Assembly (NCBI GenBank): GCA_029265255.1 | Contig: JAJUJQ010000001.1 | Span: 124,001 to 188,000, forward strand | Source of the DNA: Spirochaetota bacterium | GTDB lineage: Bacteria; Spirochaetota; Spirochaetia; Treponematales; Rectinemataceae | DNA: 64,000 nucleotides | Direction of reading: 5' to 3' | Part shown: positions 33,543 through 43,205 of the stretch, one piece after another | Position numbering within the stretch: position 1 is the stretch's first letter | Layout: each line of letters opens with the position of its first letter | The notes under the pieces: model-generated | The model's database searches: none | The model's input: only the letters and a program-made list of their open reading frames with translations | What the model was told of the DNA's origin: nothing | Program-made: the position numbers and the translations under genes

Positions 33543-35396
33543 CTAAATATCGTTTCCTTTGAACTGGCTCATGTAGAGGCGATGATAGAATCCACGGCGT
33601 TCCATCAGCTCGAGATGGGTGCCCTGTTCGACGATCTCACCTTCATTGATGACGACAATACAATCAGCATCGCGAATCGTGCTGAGGCGATGCGCGATGA
33701 TGATGCTAGTGCGACCTTTCATGAGCCTTAGGAGCGCTTTCTGGATCCGCATTTCCGTGCGGGTATCAACGCTGCTTGTCGCTTCATCCAGGATGAGGAT
33801 TCTGGGATTGCCCAGGATCGCTCGCGCAATCGAAAGCAGTTGCCGTTGGCCCTGGCTGAGATTGCCTGCCCGTTCCGAAAGGACGGTGGAGTATCCCATC
33901 GGAAGCTGCCGGATAAAATGATCAGCCTCCGCCAGACGAGCCGCTTCGATGCATTCTTCGTCAGTTGCGTCGAGTCGGCCGAAACGGATATTCTCCAGCA
34001 CGGTATCCGCAAAGAGGAAGGTATCCTGCAGGACGAGCCCAGTAGCTCGCCTCACCTCTGCGCGAGGAATCGTGGTGATGTCGATACCGTCAAAGAAAAT
34101 GCTGCCGCTGTTAATATCGTAGAATCGGGTCAGAAGGTTGGTGAGCGTGGTTTTGCCTGCTCCCGTAGGCCCGACGATTGCGACAGTACTGCCTGCGGCG
34201 ATGTCGAGGTTGAAATTTTTGATGACCAGCCGATCCGGGGTATAGCCGAACATTACATGGCTAAATCTGACATGCCCGCGGAAGCTGGCAAGGCTCCATG
34301 AGGATTCGGAACCGCGAGGAGATGGACTGGTTTCAACAGTCTGCAGTTCGCCTGGCAGGTCAAGAATCTCGAAGACGCGTTCGGCTCCCGCGAGCGCTGC
34401 CTGTATCGTGTTATACAGATTCGAGATTTGCCTAAGCGGTGAGGTGAAATTCTGCGCATAATTGATGAAGGCTGCAATGGTGCCTATGCTGACAAGGCCT
34501 TTCAGAGCAAGCCACCCGCCCGCGCTCGCAAGCACGATGACAAAAAAGCTTCCAAGCACACCGGTAAGCGGCATAAGCAGCATGGCATAGGAATTGGCCC
34601 GAATGGCCGAAGCGCACACGGCTTCGTTCCGTTTTTTAAACATATCGATTGCCGCGTCGTTTCGCTGGAATGCGCTGATGACCTTAAAGCCCGTAATAGT
34701 CTCCTCCGATACCGCGTTCAATTCCGCGAGATCCTTTTGCAGTTCTCTGAAACCTTTTCGTGTATACCGGGCGATAAAGGCAGTAAACCAGTACATGAGA
34801 GGAATGACGGCAAAGCTGCACAGCGCGAGCCAGGGATTGAGGATGAACATGCTGGCAAGAATCCCGATCATGGTCAGCGTGCTGGCGAGAAGCGAGATGA
34901 TGTTCTGTGATACCGTCTGATTGATGGCTTCGATGTCGTTGGTCAGGCGGCTCATGAGACTGCCGGAGGGATGGGTATCGAAAAACGCAATCGGCAGCCT
35001 TTGGAGATGATCGAACAGATCGGCACGGAGGTTCTTCAACGCCTGTTGTGAAATACGCGCCATGAGGCGATTGGCGATATAATTCGCGCCATTGCTGAGC
35101 AGATAGACAACCGCCATGAGGCTGGCAATCTGGATCAATAATGCGAAGGTCCTTCCGTTGATAGCTTCATCGATCGCCTTGCCCAGCAACCATGGTCCAG
35201 CAAGTCCAATGATTGAAGAAAAAACTACAAAGCTGGAAATGATCAGGAGTGTGGGAATGAACGGTGCGAGATAGGCAAGAAGACGTCTGAGAGCATGCCT
35301 GGGATCCGCCGCACGCTCATATCGGGAAGGCCTGCCCATGCGCCGCTGAAAGCTTGCCTGTATTTCGACAAGCGAGGGGGTTGTCTGTTCAGCCAT
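33543..35396 (-). CDS. Heterodimeric ABC exporter, subunit with consensus Walker B
   Basis: 617 residues from the ATG at 35396, which overlaps the stop of the partner gene by 8 bases and has GGGAG upstream. Six membrane spans (about 40-320) precede one ATPase domain: Walker A GPTGAGKTTL, signature LSQGQRQLL, Walker B LILDEATSSVD, H-loop IIAHRLST. The signature is non-consensus (Gln in place of Gly). With the partner it forms a multidrug/lipid exporter of the TM287/288 or BmrCD kind. The long N-terminal extension is common in this subunit. Confidence 0.92.
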   Translation of the reverse strand: MAEQTTPSLVEIQASFQRRMGRPSRYERAADPRHALRRLLAYLAPFIPTLLIISSFVVFSSIIGLAGPWLLGKAIDEAINGRTFALLIQIASLMAVVYLLSNGANYIANRLMARISQQALKNLRADLFDHLQRLPIAFFDTHPSGSLMSRLTNDIEAINQTVSQNIISLLASTLTMIGILASMFILNPWLALCSFAVIPLMYWFTAFIARYTRKGFRELQKDLAELNAVSEETITGFKVISAFQRNDAAIDMFKKRNEAVCASAIRANSYAMLLMPLTGVLGSFFVIVLASAGGWLALKGLVSIGTIAAFINYAQNFTSPLRQISNLYNTIQAALAGAERVFEILDLPGELQTVETSPSPRGSESSWSLASFRGHVRFSHVMFGYTPDRLVIKNFNLDIAAGSTVAIVGPTGAGKTTLTNLLTRFYDINSGSIFFDGIDITTIPRAEVRRATGLVLQDTFLFADTVLENIRFGRLDATDEECIEAARLAEADHFIRQLPMGYSTVLSERAGNLSQGQRQLLSIARAILGNPRILILDEATSSVDTRTEMRIQKALLRLMKGRTSIIIAHRLSTIRDADCIVVINEGEIVEQGTHLELMERRGFYHRLYMSQFKGNDI

Positions 35397-37146
35397 GCCG
35401 TACTCCCGCCCCGAGTTGCGAATTGCAGATTTCTCGATAGACAGGATTGTGCGCATACAGCTGGCGGTGCGTGCCCTCCCCGACAATGCGCCCTTCATCC
35501 AGCACGATGATGTGATCGGCATTCAGTACTGTGCTCACCCGCTGAGCAACCAGCAGTACTGTCAATCCCTTTGTCCAGGAAGCGATAGCCGAATGGATGT
35601 GTGTTTCGGTCTCTACATCGACCGCGCTGGTGCCATCGTCCAGGATCAGAATTTTTGGTTTGCAGAGGAGTGCTCGTGCAATGGCGATGCGCTGTTTCTG
35701 TCCACCGGAAAGATTGACGCCCCGTTCCTCAATATGCGTGTCGTACCCCTGTGGCAGACGCGTGATAAAATCATGCGCTTGCGCTGCTTTGGCGGCGACA
35801 ATCATGTCATCTTCACTCGCCTGTGGGTTACCGAATTTCAGGTTTTCCCTCACGGATCCGGAGAAAAGGATGGTTTCCTGCGGCACGAGCGCGATATGTC
35901 CCCGCAGGGAAGATAGTTTCAGGGTACGTACATCGGCACCGTCAACCAGCACGCTGCCTTCGGAGGGATCGTAGAAGCGCGGCACAAGGTTTACAAGAGA
36001 AGACTTTCCCGACCCCGTTGCTCCAAGGATGGCGACAGTCATTCCTGGTTTCACAAGGGCACAGATATCTTCCAGCACCGCTCCATCGGTTTTGCCATGA
36101 TAATGGAAGCTCACATGGTTGAATTCGACCTTCCCCTGTGCCGAGTCGGGGAGTGGAAATGCCTCATTTGATTCCTGCACTGCAGGGATTGTATCGAGCA
36201 CTTCGTTGATGCGCGCGGCGGATGCCAACCCATTCGCCCAGGTATTAGAAAGCTGAATCATCAGGAGCAAGGGATGCAGGGTTGCCATGAGATAGTTTGA
36301 AAACGCGACGATCTGACCGAGCGAGAGCGATGCGGAGGCTGATTCCTCGATCGCATGATTCCCGCCGACCCATACAATCAGGACAATACCAATGTTGATC
36401 AGCAGTGTGAGCAATGGATTCATGATGGCCATGCGCCGCATGACGACCTCGTTGCCTTCCGCCAACGCGTCGTTGGCGTCGTGAAATCGCCTTGATTCGC
36501 GTGCTGTCTGCGCGAAAGACCGTATCAGCCGCACCCCCGCGATGTTCTCCTGCAGGACGGTGTTAAGCCGGTCCAGTCGCTGCTGCACCGCGCGGAACAG
36601 GGGTTCGAGTCTTGTGCTGAAAAACCATATCACAAGACCCGCTGCGACAAATAATGGCATGATGGCAAGCGCAAGCGTTTTGCTGGTCACAACCATGAGT
36701 ATGATGCTGCCGAGCATGGAGAGCGGCGCTCGCGTTCCGATCCGGAGAGATATCTGGAACAAGCGTTGCACAGCTGCTGTGTCGCTTGTAAGACGAACCA
36801 GGAGAGTCCCGGTGGGGAAGCGATCGATGTCTCCGAATGAAAAACGCTGAATCCTGACGAAAAGTTCCTCTCGCAGATCGCGTGCAATCTGTTCTCCTAC
36901 GCGGATCGAAGCATTATTGTTGAGAACGGCCACAAGTGCCGAGAGAAGTGAAATGCTCAGCATGAGCATGGAGGTAGAGATTACCACCTGAAGATTCTTC
37001 TGCCGTATTCCCTGATCAATGAGAATTCCGATCAACCGCGGGATGGCCAGATCCAGGGCAACCATCGTGATCAGCATGACAAGGGCAAACAGGGCGATGT
37101 TCCAATAGGGCCTTATAAAATGAAAAAGCTTTCTGAATTCATTCAT
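35389..37146 (-). CDS. Heterodimeric ABC exporter, subunit with degenerate ATP site
   Basis: 585 residues from the ATG at 37146. Six spans, then an ATPase domain with Walker A GATGSGKSSL and a normal LSGGQKQRI signature. The Walker B end is LILDDGTSAVD, with Asp where the catalytic Glu should be, and the H-loop reads VAQRVST, with Gln in place of His. These changes fall in the same composite site as the odd LSQGQ of the partner, so one ATP site is predicted inactive and the other competent, as in known heterodimeric exporters. It is the first gene of a leftward unit reaching crcB. Confidence 0.92.
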   Translation of the reverse strand: MNEFRKLFHFIRPYWNIALFALVMLITMVALDLAIPRLIGILIDQGIRQKNLQVVISTSMLMLSISLLSALVAVLNNNASIRVGEQIARDLREELFVRIQRFSFGDIDRFPTGTLLVRLTSDTAAVQRLFQISLRIGTRAPLSMLGSIILMVVTSKTLALAIMPLFVAAGLVIWFFSTRLEPLFRAVQQRLDRLNTVLQENIAGVRLIRSFAQTARESRRFHDANDALAEGNEVVMRRMAIMNPLLTLLINIGIVLIVWVGGNHAIEESASASLSLGQIVAFSNYLMATLHPLLLMIQLSNTWANGLASAARINEVLDTIPAVQESNEAFPLPDSAQGKVEFNHVSFHYHGKTDGAVLEDICALVKPGMTVAILGATGSGKSSLVNLVPRFYDPSEGSVLVDGADVRTLKLSSLRGHIALVPQETILFSGSVRENLKFGNPQASEDDMIVAAKAAQAHDFITRLPQGYDTHIEERGVNLSGGQKQRIAIARALLCKPKILILDDGTSAVDVETETHIHSAIASWTKGLTVLLVAQRVSTVLNADHIIVLDEGRIVGEGTHRQLYAHNPVYREICNSQLGAGVRHG

Positions 37147-37208
37147 GGCAACTGCCCTGGCGAGGTTGCATAGGATTGCATTGCGCGCGAAATCATCATA
37201 GGCTCTAA

Positions 37209-37237
37209 TTGGTAGTCGGCGCAACTATTCGTTTTAT
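37209..37237 (+). promoter_or_regulatory. Possible promoter of xylBA
   Basis: TTGGTA (37209-37214), 17-base spacer, TTTTAT (37232-37237), 28 bases before xylB. Both boxes match the consensus only 4 of 6, so confidence is low. No operator-like repeat stands out. Confidence 0.35.
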
Positions 37238-37264
37238 GGGACGCAGACTTGGCCGGAGGTGGTC

Positions 37265-38782
37265 ATGGACCTTGTGTGCGGCATCGATCTAGGCACACAG
37301 AGTTGCAAACTCGTGCTGTACGATCCCTCGCGACGGCGCATCGCTGCGAGGGCGCAGACTCCGCTCGATCTCATTGCCAGGAACGATGGTACCCGCGAGC
37401 AGAAAGCCGAGTGGTACGATGCGGCACTTGCTGCCTGTTTTGCTGCGATCGACCCCTCCCTGCGGGCAAGCATTGCCGCTATTGGCGTTTCTGGGCAGCA
37501 GCATGGTTTTGTACCGCTTGACGGTCACGGCGCGCCAATCCGCCCTGTCAAGCTTTGGAACGATACAACGACCGCCGAGGAATGTGCAACGATGACTGCG
37601 TTGGCTGGCGGTGAAGCAGCCCTTCTCCGTCAGACCGGTCTTCTCATGCTTCCTGGGTATACGGCACCCAAGATACTCTGGCTCAAAACACACGAACCCG
37701 AGGCCTATGCCCGGCTACGCCATGTGCTGCTTCCTCATGATTATATCAACTACCTGCTGACCGGCGGCTATGTGACTGAATATGGCGATGCGTCTGGAAC
37801 CGCGCTTTTCGATGTGCGCGCTCGATGCTGGTCGCATAGTATCTGCGATCTCATCGATACTCGACTGATCGATTACCTGCCCCCGCTTGTAGAGCCGGGC
37901 TTTCCCGCGGGACGAGTGAGCGCCTCGGCAGCGGCCCGCTTCGGTGTTCCTGAGGGAGCGCTTGTCTCGGCCGGTGGTGGCGATAACATGATGAGTGCCA
38001 TAGGAACCGGCACAGTGCGCCCGGGTGTGCTCACCATGAGCCTCGGGACCAGCGGTACCCTGTTTGGATATTCGGATGTTCCTGTCGTCGATCCCGAGGG
38101 AGTCCTTGCTGGATTCTGTTCCTCAACAGGAGGCTGGCTCCCGCTGTTGTGTACTATGAATTGTACTGTCGCGAGCGAGCGGGTACGTGAGCTTCTAGGA
38201 ATGAGTCTTGAAGAGCTGAACGAATGCGCCGGCGCGGCACGCGTCGGTGCGGATGGGCTCGTCATGCTGCCATTCTTCAATGGAGAGCGGGTTCCGAACC
38301 TTCCTGGGGCGAGAGCGAGCATTCAGGGGGCTAATGCCGCGAATTTCACAAGGGAAAATCTTGCGCGGGCAGCGATGGAATCCGCGCTGTTCGGCATGAA
38401 AATCGGGCTTGAGTCTTTTATCCGCCTCGGCTTCAAACCACAAGAAATTCGTCTGACAGGCGGCGGGGCGAAAAGCCAGCTCTGGCGATGGATGGCAGCC
38501 AATATCACTGGTCTGCCCAGCTGTACGCCCGCCGAAGAAGAATCCGCGGCGTTCGGAGCGGCATTGCAGGCGCTCTGGTGCCTGGAACGAGAATCAGCGC
38601 GCGCTCAGGCCCATGCCCCGTCAATCGAAACAATTGTCGATCAGCACGTTCAGCTGGCTCAGACGCGAATCATGCCCGATTCCGAATCGGTTTCGTTGTA
38701 CGAGCACGCGTATCGCGCCTATACATCATATCTGGAAGCGCTCCTTCCACTGTTCCAGCGGGGCGCAAGAGCAGGCCCATAA
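37265..38782 (+). CDS. xylB: Xylulokinase
   Basis: 505 residues, normal for the FGGY kinase family. It begins [16 protein letters not shown], has the xylulokinase-type segment [12 protein letters not shown] with [10 protein letters not shown], the hinge [15 protein letters not shown] and the C-terminal ATP motif [18 protein letters not shown]. It phosphorylates D-xylulose. The ATG at 37265 follows GGAGG; a GTG two codons earlier is less likely. xylA follows after 14 bases. Confidence 0.93.
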   Translation: MDLVCGIDLGTQSCKLVLYDPSRRRIAARAQTPLDLIARNDGTREQKAEWYDAALAACFAAIDPSLRASIAAIGVSGQQHGFVPLDGHGAPIRPVKLWNDTTTAEECATMTALAGGEAALLRQTGLLMLPGYTAPKILWLKTHEPEAYARLRHVLLPHDYINYLLTGGYVTEYGDASGTALFDVRARCWSHSICDLIDTRLIDYLPPLVEPGFPAGRVSASAAARFGVPEGALVSAGGGDNMMSAIGTGTVRPGVLTMSLGTSGTLFGYSDVPVVDPEGVLAGFCSSTGGWLPLLCTMNCTVASERVRELLGMSLEELNECAGAARVGADGLVMLPFFNGERVPNLPGARASIQGANAANFTRENLARAAMESALFGMKIGLESFIRLGFKPQEIRLTGGGAKSQLWRWMAANITGLPSCTPAEEESAAFGAALQALWCLERESARAQAHAPSIETIVDQHVQLAQTRIMPDSESVSLYEHAYRAYTSYLEALLPLFQRGARAGP

Positions 38783-38796
38783 GAGGAGGATGTACC

Positions 38797-40158
38797 ATGG
38801 CATCATATTTTATTGGAGAAAAAGAATACTTCCCTGGTATCGGCAACATTCCTTTTGAAGGGCCTGAAAGCGATAACCCGCTCGCATTCCATTACTACGA
38901 CCCGGACCGCATGGTGGGTGATAAGACCATGCGCGAGCATCTGCGGTTCTCTGTAGCCTACTGGCACAGCTTTGGTGGTGACGGCACCGATCCCTTCGGC
39001 GCTGCGACACATATCCATCTCTGGAGCCGTGAGGCGCGTACCCCCATGGAAGCGCACGAGCATACGCTCGATGCCGCCTTTGAGTTTTTCACTAAGCTTG
39101 GGGTCGATTTCTATTGCTTCCACGATGGTGACCTGGCGCCCGAAGGTTCCACCATGCGCGAAAGCGAACAGAATCTTGCCCGCATGACAGCACTCGCCAA
39201 ATCACGTCAGCAAGCCACAGGAGTCCGGCTCCTCTGGGGTACCGCGAATCTTTTTTCGCACCCGCGCTATATGAATGGTGCCGCGACCAATCCAGAATTC
39301 GGGGTTCTCGCGCACGCTGCCGCTCAGGTAAAAGCCGCTCTCGATGCGACCATCGAACTCGACGGTCAAGGGTACGTGTTTTGGGGTGGCCGAGAAGGGT
39401 ACATGAGCCTTCTCAATACTGATCTCAAGCGAGAAAAGGAGCACCTCGCTCGATTCCTCACTATGGCGCGCGACTATGGTCGCACTCACGGCTTTAAAGG
39501 AGTCTTCTATATCGAACCGAAACCCATGGAACCTATGAAGCATCAATACGATTTCGATGTTGAGACCGTCGCTGGGTTCTTGCGGGCGTATGGGCTTAAA
39601 AATGATTTTCGCATCAATATCGAGGCGAACCATGCCGAGCTCGCCGGCCATGATTTCTATCACGAGCTTGAAACCGCCGTCTCACTGGGGCTTTTCGGGT
39701 CGGTAGACGCGAATCGTGGCGATCCGCGCAATGGCTGGGATACTGACCAGTTTCCCACAAACATCTATGATACGACCCTTGCCATGCTCGTTATACTGCG
39801 CGGTGGCGGCTTCACCACAGGAGGGCTCAATTTTGACGCAAAAATTCGGCGGAACTCCGTTGCTCCCAGCGACCTTTTCGAAGCGCACATCGGGGGAATG
39901 GATGCCTTCGCAGTCGGGCTGCTCGCGGCACATCGCATTCTTGAAGATGGAAAGCTTGCAACCTTCATACGCGAACGGTATGCCTCATTCGATACTGAAT
40001 CAGGTCGCCGCTTTGAGCAGGGGCGCATGAGTCTTGAACAGCTCGCCGCATGTGCCATGGACGAACCCGATGTCGGCCGAACCTCGGGCCGCCAGGAACG
40101 CCTCGAAAATATGGTAATGCGATACATTCTCGAGGTGGCTCGGGGTACAATGGATTAA
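38797..40158 (+). CDS. xylA: Xylose isomerase
   Basis: 453 residues, the longer class II type. The ATG at 38797 is preceded by AGAGGAGG; an upstream extension overlaps xylB and is rejected. Visible catalytic and metal-binding segments are [10 protein letters not shown] (catalytic His), [13 protein letters not shown] (metal Glu), [18 protein letters not shown] and [10 protein letters not shown]. It converts D-xylose to D-xylulose, the substrate of the preceding kinase. No xylose transporter or XylR is nearby. Confidence 0.95.
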   Translation: MASYFIGEKEYFPGIGNIPFEGPESDNPLAFHYYDPDRMVGDKTMREHLRFSVAYWHSFGGDGTDPFGAATHIHLWSREARTPMEAHEHTLDAAFEFFTKLGVDFYCFHDGDLAPEGSTMRESEQNLARMTALAKSRQQATGVRLLWGTANLFSHPRYMNGAATNPEFGVLAHAAAQVKAALDATIELDGQGYVFWGGREGYMSLLNTDLKREKEHLARFLTMARDYGRTHGFKGVFYIEPKPMEPMKHQYDFDVETVAGFLRAYGLKNDFRINIEANHAELAGHDFYHELETAVSLGLFGSVDANRGDPRNGWDTDQFPTNIYDTTLAMLVILRGGGFTTGGLNFDAKIRRNSVAPSDLFEAHIGGMDAFAVGLLAAHRILEDGKLATFIRERYASFDTESGRRFEQGRMSLEQLAACAMDEPDVGRTSGRQERLENMVMRYILEVARGTMD

Positions 40159-40211
40159 TAACACATGTTCCCTTCCTGGAAGCGAGACATATGGTGGCAG
40201 GGGGTGCAATC

Positions 40212-41225
40212 ATGAATAAGAGAAAAACAATCAACCTGTTTGTCATGCTGTTTCTGCTCAGTGGAATCCATGCGGCGTTTCCGCAAGCCCAAATGACCAT
40301 TTCTGAACCGCGGGGAGTCTTAGCTGAGCTGCCAGGACAGCTCGATCGGATGCTCGAGAATCATTTTCGGCCTTCTGTGCAGGTGGCCACCGGCAGCTTC
40401 ACCTACGCCGATACCCAGCTGCCGACCCCCTTCGCGCGCTGGCTCGAAGATGAGCTGCGCCTGGCCATGGCCAAGACCACCCGAATGAAGCTTTTCGACA
40501 AACGGGTGGCCGCGGCAATGGATCCATCCATTCGAGCACTCTATGGCGAATTCTTTGGAACAGATCGAGCAGACTCGATTCTGTACGGCAAATATGCGCC
40601 GGCAGGACAGGAAGTTCAGGTCACCTTGACGCTGACCGATCTTTCTACTGGAAGCCTGATCGCGGAGACGCGATTGCTGGTTCCGAATTCCTCAATCCCA
40701 AAAGGCATCGAGGTACAGCCATCAATCATAACGGTACAGACAGCGACCGCGCTCAGTCAGCTGGTGTATTCAGGGGCTGGACAGGGAATTGCGCAGGTAC
40801 GGGACTCGGACTTCGTCCTCACCCTGACGACCGACCGGGGGCCAGGCGCAGTGTATCGCGATGGTGAGTGTCTGACCTTGCTGGTAACCTCGAATCGCGA
40901 TGCCTATCTCAAGATATACCATGTAGATGTCAACGGTACTGCCCAGCTCATCTGGCCTAACCGTTTTGGAGGGTCCGGCTTCATCAAAGCAGGAGAAGCG
41001 CTCCGCTTTCCCGGCTCTAAAGATCAGTTCAAATATGTGCTGGGCAAGCCATTCGGTACGGAATACATCAAGGCAGTCGCATCCACAAAGCCTTTTACCA
41101 CAATGGAAGCAGACTTTTCCGATTTGCAGGGACCTGCGGTTGCGGCCATCACGCGGGGGCTGACAGTCGCGTCAGCTGACGCGTCACGGGCCGAGGCGTT
41201 GGTCATCTATCAAATTGTGCCCTAA
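40212..41225 (+). CDS. Exported DUF4384-domain protein
   Basis: 337 residues from the ATG at 40212 with a signal peptide (INLFVMLFLLSGIHAAFPQAQ). The middle (about 50-170) resembles the FlgT/CsgG-like pattern of predicted envelope proteins (WLEDELRLAMAK and DSILYGKYAPAGQEVQVTLTL). The C-terminal part (about 205-290) is a DUF4384 domain: AVYRDGECLTLLVTSNRDAY, LKIYHVDVNG and LIWPN. Such domains occur with serine proteases, kinases and envelope proteins. Role is unknown; a start at 40191 is possible. It may be cotranscribed with xylBA. Confidence 0.72.
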   Translation: MNKRKTINLFVMLFLLSGIHAAFPQAQMTISEPRGVLAELPGQLDRMLENHFRPSVQVATGSFTYADTQLPTPFARWLEDELRLAMAKTTRMKLFDKRVAAAMDPSIRALYGEFFGTDRADSILYGKYAPAGQEVQVTLTLTDLSTGSLIAETRLLVPNSSIPKGIEVQPSIITVQTATALSQLVYSGAGQGIAQVRDSDFVLTLTTDRGPGAVYRDGECLTLLVTSNRDAYLKIYHVDVNGTAQLIWPNRFGGSGFIKAGEALRFPGSKDQFKYVLGKPFGTEYIKAVASTKPFTTMEADFSDLQGPAVAAITRGLTVASADASRAEALVIYQIVP

Positions 41226-41253
41226 AAAGGCAGACCAAGCGCCGCGGCCGTGC

Positions 41254-41273
41254 TGCGTGGGTGCGTCCACGCA
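41254..41273. terminator. Hairpin between convergent genes
   Basis: TGCGTGG (41254-41260) and CCACGCA (41267-41273) form a perfect 7-base stem with a 6-base loop between the DUF4384 gene and the leftward CBS gene. No T tract follows, so a terminator role is tentative. Confidence 0.35.
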
Positions 41274-41293
41274 ACTCCACTCCCAACCAAACC

Positions 41294-41938
41294 TCACGCC
41301 TCTCGCACATCGACCACCTTTTCGACGACGGGCGTAAGCACGTGAACGAGGGTGTCCTTATCGACGCCGGTCACTTTGACGGTACAATATGCGTTGGTGG
41401 GGTCTTCGCCTTCGAATGTCGCGAAGGATACGATGTTGCCGCCAGCCTTGCTTATCGCGTCAGAGACTTTCGCGAGCTCGCCCTTCTTTTCGGGCAGCAG
41501 CAGCGTGAGCCTGATTCCCTTGTGCCGCGCGCCGAACAGTTCGATAAAAAGCTTGAAGAGGTCGGTTTCGGTAATAATGCCGACCAGCACATTGCCACGC
41601 ATGACAGGGAGCGCGGATATCTTGTTGTCCACCATGATACGGGCTGCTTCCTCGATCGGCATATCCTCAGTGGCGGTAATGACCTTTTTGGTCATGATCT
41701 TTTCGATCTTCAGCTTGGAAAGCAGGTAATGCATCTCGTAGATATCGAGCGATGTCGCCGAGGAAGGAGAAGCGTGGATGAGGTCGAGCTCGGTGACGAT
41801 ACCGACCAGATGATTATTCTGATCGAGGACGGGGAGGCGGCGAATCTTTTCCCGCTTCATGATGGCCTGTGCCTCGGGTACCGTGGTGTCAGGGGTCACC
41901 GTAATCGGATTTCTTGTCATTCGCTGGCCGACTTTCAT
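41294..41938 (-). CDS. CBS-pair protein with C-terminal ACT-like domain (AcuB-like)
   Basis: 214 residues from the ATG at 41938 with GGAGG upstream. Two CBS domains (about 1-55, MTRNPITVTPDTTV to GIVTELDLI, and about 78-133, MTKKVITATEDMPI to GIITETDLF) are followed by an ACT-like domain (about 140-210, RLTLLLPEKKGELAKVSDAI). This layout occurs in AcuB-like proteins that bind adenine nucleotides and possibly an amino acid. It diverges from the TrpXYZ-like transporter operon, suggesting a link with amino-acid sensing. Confidence 0.85.
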   Translation of the reverse strand: MKVGQRMTRNPITVTPDTTVPEAQAIMKREKIRRLPVLDQNNHLVGIVTELDLIHASPSSATSLDIYEMHYLLSKLKIEKIMTKKVITATEDMPIEEAARIMVDNKISALPVMRGNVLVGIITETDLFKLFIELFGARHKGIRLTLLLPEKKGELAKVSDAISKAGGNIVSFATFEGEDPTNAYCTVKVTGVDKDTLVHVLTPVVEKVVDVREA

Positions 41939-42062
41939 GGGAAACCTCCGTGCAATGAGCGTTATTTTTTTTGGAGACTGCTCATATTCAAATATATCCA
42001 TACGCAAAGCCAAAGGAAACCAATCGTGCAGGTGGCCGCGCTGGCATGCGAGTGCGTGCGGC

Positions 42063-42118
42063 TTGACCAACGACGGCAATCCCTGTAGTATCTCCTGGTG
42101 TTACTTTTCATAGTAACA
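42063..42118 (+). promoter_or_regulatory. Promoter and start-site inverted repeat of the TrpXYZ-like operon
   Basis: TTGACC (42063-42068), 17-base spacer and TAGTAT (42086-42091) predict transcription from about 42098. The perfect inverted repeat TGTTACT-TTTCAT-AGTAACA (42099-42118) begins exactly there. It could be an operator over the start point or a hairpin at the 5' end of the mRNA. Confidence 0.6.
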
Positions 42119-42179
42119 TCCTGAAGATTCCTTCAGTTCACCCGAGTACATTATCGACAAGGCAGGACGAGGAGGTTCC

Positions 42180-43202
42180 ATGCATTCCAGTCTCGGAAAA
42201 ATCTGCGCTCGATCCGCAGCGGTTTTCTGCATGCTCATGATCATCCTGATTTCAGGCGGCTTTCTGTTTTCCTGCAATGCCGCAGGCAAGGGAGCAAACA
42301 CCATCGGCATCGCGAAATTCGTTGCCCATCCAGCGCTCGACGCCATCGAAAAAGGAATAATGGACGAAATCCATTCGTCAAAGCCCGGCTTCAGCTTTGA
42401 TCTACAGAACGCAAATGCCGATATGAACACTGCAGGCCAAATCGCGCGGCGGTTCGCGCAGGAAAAAGTGGCCGTCGCGGTGGGGATCGCGACACCGACC
42501 GCTCAGGCGCTTGCCAATCAGATCAAGGATCGCCCTGTCATCTATGCCGCTGTCACTGACCCCGTAGCGGCTGGCCTGGTTTCCTCATGGGACAGGGGAG
42601 GGCTGAACGTAACTGGAACCTCCGATATGACGCCAGTTCGCGAGCAGCTCGATCTCCTCTGTCAGCTCAAGAATATCAGGCGGCTGGGACATATCTACTC
42701 GTCAGGTGAGGCGAATTCGGTTGTGCTCGCGCGCATGGTCAAAGAGTACTGCATCGAACATGGCCTCGATTATGTCGAAACCACCATTACCAATTCCTCA
42801 GAAGCCAGGCAGGCACTGATCTCCATCGCGGGTCGAATCGACGGACTCTATCTTGGGAATGACAATACCGTATTCTCTGCGCTCAGCGGCCTTGCGGAAG
42901 TGGGGCTGGATCGGAACATTCCAATCGTAACGGCTGATCCGTCTTCAGCAGAAACAATTCCAGTACTGGCAGCGCTTGGCTACGATTACTATCGGATGGG
43001 GATCGCGACTGGCGCGCTTGTGGTTCGCATCCTGAACGGCGAGAAGCCGGCTGATATTCCCACCCTCCTGCCAAGGGACAGCGAGAACATGGTACTGATC
43101 CTCAATCTCGACACTGCCGCGAGGCTCGGGCTCGATATCACGCCTTCACTCCGTCAGAAGGCGACGGCTGTCATCAGTAATGGCCAGGTCATCAGGAAAT
43201 AG
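42180..43202 (+). CDS. TrpX-like ABC transporter binding lipoprotein
   Basis: 340 residues with a hydrophobic lipoprotein-type signal (FCMLMIILISGGFLFSC). The mature part matches the TrpX/ABC_sub_bind family: GIAKFVAHPALDAIEKGI, then FAQEKVAVAVGIATPTAQAL, PVIYAAVTDPVAAGLV and GLYLGNDNTVFSAL. Members have been linked to tryptophan or other amino acids and nucleosides. The genes for permease and ATPase follow directly (3-base gap, then 4-base overlap). AGGAGG precedes the ATG. The substrate is inferred only from family and the nearby ACT proteins. Confidence 0.85.
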   Translation: MHSSLGKICARSAAVFCMLMIILISGGFLFSCNAAGKGANTIGIAKFVAHPALDAIEKGIMDEIHSSKPGFSFDLQNANADMNTAGQIARRFAQEKVAVAVGIATPTAQALANQIKDRPVIYAAVTDPVAAGLVSSWDRGGLNVTGTSDMTPVREQLDLLCQLKNIRRLGHIYSSGEANSVVLARMVKEYCIEHGLDYVETTITNSSEARQALISIAGRIDGLYLGNDNTVFSALSGLAEVGLDRNIPIVTADPSSAETIPVLAALGYDYYRMGIATGALVVRILNGEKPADIPTLLPRDSENMVLILNLDTAARLGLDITPSLRQKATAVISNGQVIRK

Positions 43203-43205
43203 CGT

